Of a stretch of DNA of 29,863 bases, positions 8,622-15,540 are shown in pieces. A program made the translations under genes and the position numbers. Each line of letters begins with the position of its first letter. Position 1 is the first letter of the stretch. Source of the DNA: Bacteroidales bacterium UBA4243. Lineage in GTDB: Bacteria > Bacteroidota > Bacteroidia > Bacteroidales > F082. Where the stretch lies: assembly GCA_002396205.1 (NCBI GenBank), contig DGXB01000053.1, positions 1 through 29,863 on the forward strand, read 5' to 3'. The notes below the pieces were generated by a model, which searched no databases, was not told where the DNA came from, and worked only from the letters and a program-made list of their open reading frames with translations.

Positions 8622-8650
8622 CCAATTTTCGTGACTTTTTCCAAGTTTTT
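8605..8650. repeat. 14-base direct repeat at the truncation point
   Basis: TTTTCCAAGTTTTT occurs at 8605-8618 and again at 8637-8650, an offset of 32 bases. The copies straddle the start codon of the truncated DUF4143 frame. It may mark the deletion or insertion that removed the N-terminal ATPase half, or a local duplication after it. Confidence 0.5.
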
Positions 8651-8662
8651 GGATGTAAAGCC

Positions 8663-9319
8663 CTACCCTACCAACCCGACGCGGAAGGCGAAGAGAATAA
8701 GCTCGTTGGTGGATTTCACGCCCAACTTGCTGAACACGACGCTCTTCATGTTCTCAACACTATGCGGCGTGATGCACATCTCCTCGGCGATTTGCTTGGT
8801 GTTCAAACCCGTGGCGCAATAACTCACCAAATCCATCTCGCGGCGAGTGAGTGCATTGAGATTCTCCATGTCGTCCTTCACGCCCTGCTCGATGAGCATG
8901 TTGCCCTCGCCAAGGCAGTCGTGACCCTCCATGACGGAAGCCAGCACATTTCCTAACTCCTCTGGATTGATGTTCTTGCTCATGAAGCCATTGATGCCGC
9001 TATCCATCAGCTGCTTGACGATGGCACCGCCCGCCTCGCCCGAGAGGACGATGATTTTCACTTTGGGGCAAAGTTTCCGAGCCGCTTCGATCACTTCCGC
9101 ACCCGTGCCATCGAGAAGGACATAGTCCAAGAGGATGACGTCGAGTTCGTGGCCGCGCTCCTTGAGGAAACCGACGGCTTGCTCGACGGATTCGGCTTCG
9201 CCCAACAACTCGCAGGGCAATTGCGTATCGGCGAGCGACATCTTGATGCCGAGGCGACACAAGGGCTGGTCCTCGACCATGAGTATTCGTATTGTCTTGT
9301 TCTTTTCCATGTCTTTCAC
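8663..9319 (-). CDS. LuxR/NarL-family response regulator
   Basis: The protein has 218 residues. The N-terminal receiver domain (about 10-130) shows the acidic pair in LMVEDQP (E16, D17), the phosphoacceptor D65 in ILLDYVLLDG, S93 in VLSGEAG and the invariant K115 in FMSKN. The C-terminal LuxR helix-turn-helix (about 155-216) shows LTRREMDLV and the recognition segment KQIAEEMCITPHSVENMKS. It should bind DNA once phosphorylated by the kinase just upstream. Its GTG start (9319-9317) overlaps the kinase TGA by three bases, pointing to translational coupling. An ATG at 9310 is the alternative start and would lose only three residues. Target genes are unknown; the upstream DUF3089 lipoprotein and kinase operon is one candidate. 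Confidence 0.93.
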   Translation of the reverse strand: MKDMEKNKTIRILMVEDQPLCRLGIKMSLADTQLPCELLGEAESVEQAVGFLKERGHELDVILLDYVLLDGTGAEVIEAARKLCPKVKIIVLSGEAGGAIVKQLMDSGINGFMSKNINPEELGNVLASVMEGHDCLGEGNMLIEQGVKDDMENLNALTRREMDLVSYCATGLNTKQIAEEMCITPHSVENMKSVVFSKLGVKSTNELILFAFRVGLVG

Positions 9320-11286
9320 GATTTGTTGATGCTGAAACGAACAACGGTACCTTCGCCTTTCACGCTTTCGATGGAAATCTCTCCCCCCATCTTGTCAACG
9401 AGCTGCTTGCTGACGAAGAGGCCGATGCCGGTGCCCGTCTCGCCGCCCGTGCCTTTGTCAGACGAGGTCATGAACTGGAATATCTTCTCCAGCTTCTTCT
9501 CGGCGATGCCCATGCCGTCGTCCTCGACCGCGAGCCACACGCGCCTACCTTGCTCTTCGGCCTTCACGCGGATTTCGCCGCCAGGATAGGAGAACTTCAC
9601 AGCGTTGCTAAGCAGGTTTTGGAGCACGAGGCTCACCGCGTTCTCGTCGTCGTTGACTGTAAGCGATGGCTCCACCTCGTTGACCACTTTCAGTGTCTTG
9701 GCATCAGCAGCCGCCATCTGCATCTTGACGCAGTCGTCAACCAAACGACTGAGATTAAATGTATTACGACTAACTTTACCATTTTCCAGTTCGCCCCTCA
9801 CCCACTGCATGATGTTCCTCACGCGGTCGTCCAATCCCTCTGCCGACGAGCGCATCATCACCAAGTTAGCCTTGCGGTCGGTGTCGCTCATCGCGTCATA
9901 GTGGTTGGTCATCTGTCGGAGTACGGTGCAGATGGCCCCCACAGGGGTCTTCACGTCATGCGAAACGATGGAGAGCAACCTGTCCTTGGTCTTGTTGACG
10001 CGCATCAGTTCCTCGTTGCGTTTCTTGCGCACCATGGCCAGGCGGTACCAAATGACGGCAATCACACCGGCAAGCAAAGCGGTTATAGCTAAAATAATGA
10101 CATACAATCGGTTCTGCTTTGTCTTGGCTTGCTCCAACGCCAGTTCGTGGTCTTTCTCCTGCATGGCATAACGCACTTGGTAGTCGCGGATGAGGTGCTG
10201 TTGGTGCTCGTTGAAGATGGAGTCGCGGAGCGTCATGCTGCGTTCCAGATAGCCCAAAGCCTTGTTGGGGTCGCGCTGGCGCACAACGGGATAGATGCTT
10301 TCGAGGGCTTCCTGAAGCACCTCCGTAAAATGGTTTTCCTCGGCGATGGCGATGGCATTGATGAAATCGCGCTCAGCCTCGGCATTACGTTGCAACTGGC
10401 TCTCGAACTGGCCGCGCTGCACATAGATGACAGACTCCATAAACACGTCGTCGTTCTCCTTGGCGACACTTAAGGCCTCCTCCATCAAGGCAAGACCTTC
10501 GTCGATCCTGCCGCTCTGGAAAGTGGCTTTCGAGAGAGCAGTCAGGCGGTTGATGATCTTGTGGGGCGTGTCGTGATAACGCTGCGAAAGATCGAGCGAA
10601 CGTTGCGCAAAACTGATGGCCTCGCCCAGTTTCTGCGACCGCATTGCGCTATCCAACTTACCTGCCTCGGCGATGCGCACCTCAGCGAGGTTCTGGTAAT
10701 AGGTGGCCAAGTCGAGATTGGAGGCGGTGTCAGCCACGTCCACCGCGCCAAGCATTTCGATGCACCGGCGATACATTTCCTCTGCCTGGCCATATTCGTT
10801 CATCGAGAGGTGAATCTCGGCAATGTTGTTCATCACATACCGCTTGTTGACATCAGCCATATCGCCGCCCAAACGGTCCATGATGTCGCTGCAACGGTTG
10901 TAGCACTCGATGGCCTTGTCGAACTGACCGAGGCGCTGGTAGGCATTGGCCAAAGTCATGTAGCAGCCTGCGAGGTTAAACAGGTCATCGATCTTCTCGT
11001 AATGCGCAATGCCGATTTCCGAATACATCACCACATGCCGGAAGTCCTCGTCGTTGAAGAAATGGAGGATCATCGTGCGCAGCAGCTTCAGCTTGATTTC
11101 GTCCTTGTCGGTGGTAGGCTCAAAGTTGGGCTCACGACCTATCACCTCATCGATGGCCACGGCAGCGCGATAGGCCACTTCTCCCCTATTGCTCTCGAAC
11201 ACACGATAGAGGCTGTCAATGTCTTGCGCCAAAACGGAAACGGCCAAGCCGAAAACCACACCTATTATTAATATGCACTTTTTCAT
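9316..11286 (-). CDS. TPR-containing membrane sensor histidine kinase
   Basis: From ATG 11286 the protein has 656 residues. A signal peptide (MKKCILIIGVVFGLAVSVLA) is followed by about 350 residues of TPR-like helical repeats in the periplasm (for example AYQRLGQFDKAIECY). One transmembrane helix lies at about 394-416 (VIILAITALLAGVIAVIW). The cytoplasmic kinase has the H box SIVSHDVKTPVGAI with phosphorylated H443, the N box NLLSNAVKFSYPGG, the G1 box DDGMGIA and the G2 box GTGIGLF. The start at 11286 was chosen because it gives a clean signal peptide and an ATGA overlap with the stop of the DUF3089 gene; an upstream in-frame GTG/ATG extension of 21 residues lacks these features. It should phosphorylate the regulator encoded next. 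The TPR region presumably senses a periplasmic protein or peptide. Confidence 0.93.
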   Translation of the reverse strand: MKKCILIIGVVFGLAVSVLAQDIDSLYRVFESNRGEVAYRAAVAIDEVIGREPNFEPTTDKDEIKLKLLRTMILHFFNDEDFRHVVMYSEIGIAHYEKIDDLFNLAGCYMTLANAYQRLGQFDKAIECYNRCSDIMDRLGGDMADVNKRYVMNNIAEIHLSMNEYGQAEEMYRRCIEMLGAVDVADTASNLDLATYYQNLAEVRIAEAGKLDSAMRSQKLGEAISFAQRSLDLSQRYHDTPHKIINRLTALSKATFQSGRIDEGLALMEEALSVAKENDDVFMESVIYVQRGQFESQLQRNAEAERDFINAIAIAEENHFTEVLQEALESIYPVVRQRDPNKALGYLERSMTLRDSIFNEHQQHLIRDYQVRYAMQEKDHELALEQAKTKQNRLYVIILAITALLAGVIAVIWYRLAMVRKKRNEELMRVNKTKDRLLSIVSHDVKTPVGAICTVLRQMTNHYDAMSDTDRKANLVMMRSSAEGLDDRVRNIMQWVRGELENGKVSRNTFNLSRLVDDCVKMQMAAADAKTLKVVNEVEPSLTVNDDENAVSLVLQNLLSNAVKFSYPGGEIRVKAEEQGRRVWLAVEDDGMGIAEKKLEKIFQFMTSSDKGTGGETGTGIGLFVSKQLVDKMGGEISIESVKGEGTVVRFSINKS

Positions 11287-12275
11287 TTTGTCATGAAGTT
11301 TCGTAAGCGACAGGCCATATTTTGCTTCACGTTGCCCGCAAAGAGCCATGAATCAGCGAAATGCAGGTTGCCATGAGGAAACATTCTTTCGTAGGCAGGA
11401 ATGAAGACCATGTCGGGATCGAGGTCGGGACAGATGGTCGTGTGCTTGTAGAGATAGGTCTTAGTGATGCAAGGCACAATCAAGACACTGTCGCGGTTTT
11501 CGTTGTATTTGGCCATACCTAATTGATACTCAGCGGGAATGGTGTCGGAAGTGGCGTTCCAAACCGTCGGGTTGATGCCCACCACGTCGCCCCGCGACAC
11601 GGAGGCCAAGGCAGCCGTATCGGTGGCCGAGTTGAAGAGGATGAGCTTGCCCGTTTCGAGGCTGTCAGTAGCGGGAGCAAGTTGGTCGGGATACTGTGCC
11701 AACTCCTCGGCAGTCACATGATAGCCAATGCAATAGGCGGCCACCATCAGTTGGCGTTGCTCATCGGTCATCCCGTTTTTCAGCAACTCGATGAGCACCT
11801 GCGAGCCTTGGCTGTGACCCACGAGGAAGAACGGCCGGCCTTGATTGCCATGGGCCATATAATATTGGAAGGCTTCCTTGACGTCTTGTGCGGCAAAGGC
11901 GGCGTTTTTCCGCAAAATGCTGTCAGGTTGGTTGTATGACTCGAAAATCATCTGGCGGTAGTAGGGCGCGTAGAAGTTGTAGTCGTCGTAAAGCATCTTG
12001 TTGAAGCGCTGGTTGCCGTTGGCTTCTTCCCTCACCTCGGCTTGCGTGATGTCGGCAAACCACGACGAGTCGTTATCGGCAAAGGAAATCGTCGATACGG
12101 TGGGATAGACATAAAACACGTCGGCAGGCTTGTCGGTGTCACCGAAGGCATACCAATAAGTGGTGTCGCCATAGTCGATGGCGGTGGCTTCAGGTTCCAC
12201 TGGAGTTTTTGTATCGCAGGCGGCCAAAAGCAGCATCACGCCCAAAAGCAAACTATTTATCTTTTTCATTTTCAA
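11283..12275 (-). CDS. DUF3089-family lipoprotein, alpha/beta-hydrolase fold
   Basis: The protein has 330 residues. A lipoprotein signal (LLLAAC, lipidated C20) is followed by a DUF3089 body: VFYVYPTV near 53-60 and the nucleophile elbow GHSQGS with S155. This is the serine position of alpha/beta hydrolases, so an esterase or lipase-like reaction is likely, but the substrate is unknown and no family member is known to me with a settled function. A second ATG two codons in (12269) is equally good as a start. Its 5' end overlaps the shikimate kinase gene by 23 bases and its stop overlaps the kinase ATG, so the genes are translated as a unit. Its position directly before a two-component system hints that it may feed or report to that sensor. 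Confidence 0.85.
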   Translation of the reverse strand: MKMKKINSLLLGVMLLLAACDTKTPVEPEATAIDYGDTTYWYAFGDTDKPADVFYVYPTVSTISFADNDSSWFADITQAEVREEANGNQRFNKMLYDDYNFYAPYYRQMIFESYNQPDSILRKNAAFAAQDVKEAFQYYMAHGNQGRPFFLVGHSQGSQVLIELLKNGMTDEQRQLMVAAYCIGYHVTAEELAQYPDQLAPATDSLETGKLILFNSATDTAALASVSRGDVVGINPTVWNATSDTIPAEYQLGMAKYNENRDSVLIVPCITKTYLYKHTTICPDLDPDMVFIPAYERMFPHGNLHFADSWLFAGNVKQNMACRLRNFMTK

Positions 12276-12768
12276 TAAGTTGAATCAAATTATCCAAATC
12301 AAGGTTTTCTGACTTCACGGTGACGCGGGCCTGTTCGTAAAACGGCAATCGCGACCCGTAGTGTTGGCTGACGAAAGCCGTCAGTTCCTCCTCGCTCTTG
12401 CCGATGGCCAAGGGACGTTTGCGCTTGGCATGGAGCAAACGGTCGACAACGGCTTTCTCGCTGATTTTCAGGAAGACCGTCAGGCCATGCTGGTTCATCC
12501 ATTCCATATTGTCGAAATAGCAAGCCGTTCCGCCACCAGTAGCAACAATCACATTATCAAGGCTTTCCGTCGACTTCAGCACCTCCGATTCCAACTTGCG
12601 GTAGAGAGCTTCGTCGTATTTGTGGAAGAAGTCGCACACCGAAATACGGTATTTCGCCTCAAACAGCTCATCAGTATCGGCCACGTCCCAACCAAGACGG
12701 TTGGCGAGCCGCTTTGCTGCGGTTGACTTGCCCGCACCCATATAGCCGACGAGGTAAATCCGGTTCAT
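12253..12768 (-). CDS. aroK: Shikimate kinase
   Basis: The protein has 171 residues, the normal size. It phosphorylates shikimate with ATP in the chorismate (aromatic amino acid) pathway, in the cytoplasm. Motifs visible are the Walker A GYMGAGKST (8-16), the Mg/substrate DTD (31-33), the shikimate-contact R57 in EALYRKLE, the glycine triplet in VATGGGTA (75-82) and the lid segment KRKRPLA. The start ATG at 12768 is the only one that gives the canonical N terminus. It opens the run of overlapping genes with the DUF3089 lipoprotein and the two-component system, an unusual partnership for a metabolic enzyme. No clear promoter is seen in the short gap to palindrome B upstream, so transcription may come from the radical SAM operon. 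Confidence 0.96.
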   Translation of the reverse strand: MNRIYLVGYMGAGKSTAAKRLANRLGWDVADTDELFEAKYRISVCDFFHKYDEALYRKLESEVLKSTESLDNVIVATGGGTACYFDNMEWMNQHGLTVFLKISEKAVVDRLLHAKRKRPLAIGKSEEELTAFVSQHYGSRLPFYEQARVTVKSENLDLDNLIQLIENEKDK

Positions 12769-12791
12769 GCTTTTTATTTACAGTTTATTTT

Positions 12792-12895
12792 GACTATGGC
12801 CTATGGCAAATGGCTGATGGCCTGCTTCAGCCCAAACGGAGCACTGTGTGCCCTTGGCAAAAGCAAGCCATCAGCCATAAGCTATTAGCCATAGT
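12792..12895. repeat. Large intergenic palindrome B, overlapping a gene's 3' end
   Basis: The outer arms are ACTATGGC (12793-12800) and GCCATAGT (12888-12895). The middle arms 12810-12827 and 12862-12878 pair almost fully (words ATGGCTGATGGC and TGCTT). An inner small hairpin uses GAGCAC with GTGTGC. The right part lies inside the radical SAM gene and supplies its final codons H-Y-G and the TAA stop. Words and arm order match palindrome A at 1999-2088, so they form one family. No T run follows it on the minus strand. Confidence 0.8.
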
Positions 12896-13970
12896 GATTA
12901 TCAACTATCATATTATATTGGCAAATTTGCAGTTTCCCGTCGCCGTCGCGCAGATGGAAACCGTTGCCTTGGCAATAGCGCCACATCTTGCAACTTGCAC
13001 ATTGGTCGGTCTTCATCCATTTGCGGTCGCGGTAAGGCTGGAACTTGTTGGTCCACACGTCCCAGAAACTGTCCTTATAGATGTTGCCTTGGTGGTAGTC
13101 GCTGCGGATGCTGAGGCAGCCCGAAATGGAGCCGTCGGCCAGCACCGAAGCGATATTGATGCCTGCACTGCACGAATAGTAGTGGTTGCGCACCTCGCCT
13201 TCGTATTTGCCGAGGAAGCCGTCGCAGCCATAGTCGGCGCGGATCTTCCCCTCGAGGCGCGTCTGCTTGATGAACTCCATCATCTCGACGAACTGCGCAT
13301 TGCTGAGCTTGAAGTCGGGCTCGTTGGCGGCGCGACCGAAAGGAAACACCGTGAACAAACGCCAACGGCGGATGCCCAACGAAATCAGGAAGTCGCGAAA
13401 CTGGGGCAGATATTTGATAGTCCGTTGGTTGACGCAGGTGATGACATCCCAAGTGAGGCTCGGATGCTGTTTCATGGCTTCCACGGCACGGAGCACGTTC
13501 TTGTAGCTCATCGGGTTGCCGCGCATCCAGTTGTGGTCATCCTCGAAGCCATCGAAGCTGACCGCTATTGACTTGAGTCCCGCAGCGACAAACTCGTTGA
13601 GCTTCTCAGCGGAGAGCAACATGCCATTGCACACCATGCCCCAGACGAAGCCTCGCTTGGTAATCTCTTCGCCGCAATGCGCCAAGTCCTGCCGCATAGT
13701 GGGTTCGCCGCCCGTGGTAATGACCATCACCTTGGCGGGGTCTTGATGGGCACGCACCTCGTCGAGCACCTTGAGGAAATCCTCTAAGGGCATGTCGTCC
13801 TTTTCGGAGAGCATGCGGCAGTCGGAGCCACAATGACGACAGTTGAGGTTGCAGCGCAGCGTGCATTCCCAAAACAGCTGGTGCAGCTCGTGCTCATCGA
13901 TGCGCTGTTGCAGCACCTGATGGTTGAGTTCGAGCATCACCTTCTTATAAAAACCGAGACGTTCACTCAT
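12885..13970 (-). CDS. Radical SAM/SPASM enzyme of the rSAM/lipoprotein system (TIGR04133-like)
   Basis: From ATG 13970 the protein has 361 residues. The radical SAM cluster motif is CNLNCRHC (C40, C44, C47), set in the wider signature WECTLRC and flanked by further cysteines. The SAM-binding TTGGEPT is at about 86-92. The C-terminal SPASM region has cysteines at about 267, 285, 324, 327, 333 and 350 for auxiliary iron-sulfur clusters. SPASM enzymes usually modify peptides or proteins. The match to the Bacteroidales family that partners a lipoprotein (TIGR04133 with TIGR04134) is from memory of the signature. The start was chosen because it begins 22 bases after the upstream lipoprotein gene ends; an ATG at 14057 would overlap that gene by 65 bases and add no conserved sequence. 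The final residues and stop lie in palindrome B. Confidence 0.88.
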   Translation of the reverse strand: MSERLGFYKKVMLELNHQVLQQRIDEHELHQLFWECTLRCNLNCRHCGSDCRMLSEKDDMPLEDFLKVLDEVRAHQDPAKVMVITTGGEPTMRQDLAHCGEEITKRGFVWGMVCNGMLLSAEKLNEFVAAGLKSIAVSFDGFEDDHNWMRGNPMSYKNVLRAVEAMKQHPSLTWDVITCVNQRTIKYLPQFRDFLISLGIRRWRLFTVFPFGRAANEPDFKLSNAQFVEMMEFIKQTRLEGKIRADYGCDGFLGKYEGEVRNHYYSCSAGINIASVLADGSISGCLSIRSDYHQGNIYKDSFWDVWTNKFQPYRDRKWMKTDQCASCKMWRYCQGNGFHLRDGDGKLQICQYNMIVDNHYG

Positions 13971-13992
13971 AATCTTCAAACGTCGAAGCGGT

Positions 13993-14502
13993 TCACAGCG
14001 TGGGACTACCGTATAAGGTTTCAGTTGCGCCTTGATTAATCTTGCCTTGCGGAGCATTCAATTCATTCAATTCCTTGCGGACTGACTGAAGTTCATCCCT
14101 CATCCGTTGGGTCTCCTTGCCATATTCCTCGATGATTTCGGGCGAGCCGTAGACACAGGCCCCCTCGCGGCATTGCAGCGCCTCTTGGAGTTCAACGATG
14201 CGTTCCTGCAAGGCCACACGTCGGGCACTCTTTTCCAAATCCACGTTCTCGCCCAATTTGGCATTGATGGAATCGAGTTGGCTTCTGAGACGATAGGTCT
14301 CAGCACCATACCTGGCGATGATCTCAGGCGAGCCATACACAGCCGCGCCCTCGCGACGCGTCAGCATGTCTTGGATGGCGTCGCGCTCCTTGATGAGTTG
14401 CTTGCGTTCCTTTCGCGACAAGCCGTTGGTTGTGGTGCAAGCCGCCAGAAAGGCCAATCCCGAAAGCACACCGATGCAAACAGTTCGAACTACTTTTTTC
14501 AT
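13993..14502 (-). CDS. Repeat lipoprotein with three YGSP motifs, candidate substrate of the radical SAM enzyme
   Basis: The protein has 169 residues. The lipoprotein signal ends FLAAC with lipidated C22. The body contains two copies of a charged, coiled-coil-like repeat of about 62 residues (about 36-97 and 98-150). Each carries the word REGA-x-VYGSPEII, at 50-62 and 112-124, and a following YG-x-ET. A third, shorter YGSP closes the protein (164-167, end YGSPTL). Being conserved at equal spacing and ending the chain, the YGSP motifs are good candidates for the site changed by the adjacent radical SAM/SPASM enzyme. I recall similar YG-P words in lipoproteins partnered with this enzyme family. 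A promoter lies directly upstream (14526-14553), and the two genes form an operon. The modification itself is inference. Confidence 0.85.
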   Translation of the reverse strand: MKKVVRTVCIGVLSGLAFLAACTTTNGLSRKERKQLIKERDAIQDMLTRREGAAVYGSPEIIARYGAETYRLRSQLDSINAKLGENVDLEKSARRVALQERIVELQEALQCREGACVYGSPEIIEEYGKETQRMRDELQSVRKELNELNAPQGKINQGATETLYGSPTL

Positions 14503-14525
14503 CTCAAAAATGTGTTATAACGCGG

Positions 14526-14553
14526 CAAAGATACTAATTTTCACCAAATGCAA
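14526..14553 (-). promoter_or_regulatory. Promoter of lipoprotein/radical SAM operon
   Basis: The minus-strand -7 box TATCTTTG (14533-14526) fits TAnnTTTG exactly, and TTG at 14553-14551 stands 20 bases upstream as a -33 element. The ATG at 14502 is about 20 bases past the box. It is divergent from the plus-strand promoter near 14640. Confidence 0.75.
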
Positions 14554-14637
14554 GGAAAATGTTCATAAAAAAGGCAAGGTGGTTGATGCCTTCTCGGTTG
14601 CTGGTGAAAAACAGGCATACTTTTTGTAGGAATGTGT

Positions 14638-14666
14638 TTTTGGCATCAAAAACCTTTGTATTTTTG
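14638..14666 (+). promoter_or_regulatory. Promoter of outer-membrane protein gene
   Basis: TATTTTTG at 14659-14666 is an exact TAnnTTTG -7 box, with TTTTG at 14638-14642 as a slightly close -33 element. The ATG lies at 14713, giving a leader of about 40 bases. Confidence 0.7.
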
Positions 14667-14712
14667 CCACGAAAATCATTAGGAACAACAACGTATTAAA
14701 TCTATAACCAAA

Positions 14713-15309
14713 ATGAAAAAAGCATTTGCAATCGTGGCTCTCGTGGCCGCAATGTTCGTTGCCGGAAAAGCGCAGGCACAAAACATGGTCTATGTGGGTT
14801 ATGCCCCCGAAACATTCGTCGAAAGCAATTCCTCCTGGAATTTACAAGGCTTCGGCCTGGGTTTCAGCAAGAATGTCAACCTGACAAAAGGGCTTGGCGT
14901 GGCAGCAGGTGCCCAACTTAGAATGAACACAAAAAGTGGCGATGCCATCTTTGGCTTTGGCACAGGAAAGAGCACCCAATTACTGGTTGACGTTCCTATT
15001 TTGCTCAATTATGACATCAGCATCAACCGCGATCTTTCCATTGCACCTTTCGTGGGACCAATGTTGTCGCTCGCCGTTGTCGGCAACACCAAGACCTCAA
15101 TTGCCGGCACCTCGCACACCACAAACTGGTATGGTGACAACAGCTCACTGAACCGTTTCAACCTTTATGCCGTGTTTGGCGCTGACATCAGATTCAGCAG
15201 CTTCAACCTGTTTGGCGGCTATCGTCTCGGTTTAATCGACCTCGCCAAGAGCGACTACTCCACGCTGAAAGCCAACGGTTTCTTCGTGGGCCTCGGCTTC
15301 AACTTCTAA
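14713..15309 (+). CDS. Outer-membrane beta-barrel protein, porin-like family
   Basis: The protein has 198 residues. A signal peptide (MKKAFAIVALVAAMFVAGKAQA) is followed by alternating beta strands that end in aromatic residues and a C-terminal phenylalanine (GLGFNF), the usual C-terminal signal for insertion by the BAM complex. The strand pattern fits the small OMP_b-brl barrels common in Bacteroidota. It stands alone as a single-gene unit with its own promoter and terminator, divergent from the lipoprotein/radical SAM operon. No specific function can be read from the sequence. Confidence 0.85.
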   Translation: MKKAFAIVALVAAMFVAGKAQAQNMVYVGYAPETFVESNSSWNLQGFGLGFSKNVNLTKGLGVAAGAQLRMNTKSGDAIFGFGTGKSTQLLVDVPILLNYDISINRDLSIAPFVGPMLSLAVVGNTKTSIAGTSHTTNWYGDNSSLNRFNLYAVFGADIRFSSFNLFGGYRLGLIDLAKSDYSTLKANGFFVGLGFNF

Positions 15310-15335
15310 GCCATCAAGCATCCGAACCTTAATAA

Positions 15336-15370
15336 AGGGACGTCATTCACACATGGCGTCTCTTTTTTTT
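15336..15370 (+). terminator. Intrinsic terminator of the barrel-protein gene
   Basis: A 10-pair stem, AGGGACGTCA (15336-15345) with TGGCGTCTCT (15354-15363, two G-T pairs), has an 8-base loop and is followed by a run of T up to 15370. It begins 27 bases after the stop codon. Confidence 0.85.
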
Positions 15371-15444
15371 ACCCTCAAAGTCAAAAAAAGTTTTCAACAG
15401 TCCAATGTTGATAAATTGTTGATAAGTTAATGAAATTCAAAGCC

Positions 15445-15472
15445 TTTCATCAACGACAATTTACTACTTTTG
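15445..15472 (+). promoter_or_regulatory. Promoter of giant T9SS gene
   Basis: TACTTTTG at 15465-15472 fits TAnnTTTG, and TTTC at 15445-15448 lies at about the right distance for a -33 element. The ATG at 15541 leaves a leader of about 60 bases. Unlike the two adhesin genes at the left of the window, it does not carry the shared upstream block. Confidence 0.6.
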
Positions 15473-15540
15473 AAACCTTGTTCGGAAACGAACTTATTCA
15501 AGTTAAATCATTAATTATCAAATAATTAAATTTCATTCGT

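Noticed and set aside
13971..14057. Longer start for the radical SAM enzyme at 14057.
   Set aside because: It overlaps the lipoprotein gene by 65 bases in another frame, and the conserved family N terminus fits 13970.
15395..15430. TGTTGATAAATTGTTGATAAG as possible replication-origin or DnaA-type repeats.
   Set aside because: Only two near-copies of a short AT-rich word, with no further iterons and no replication initiator nearby.
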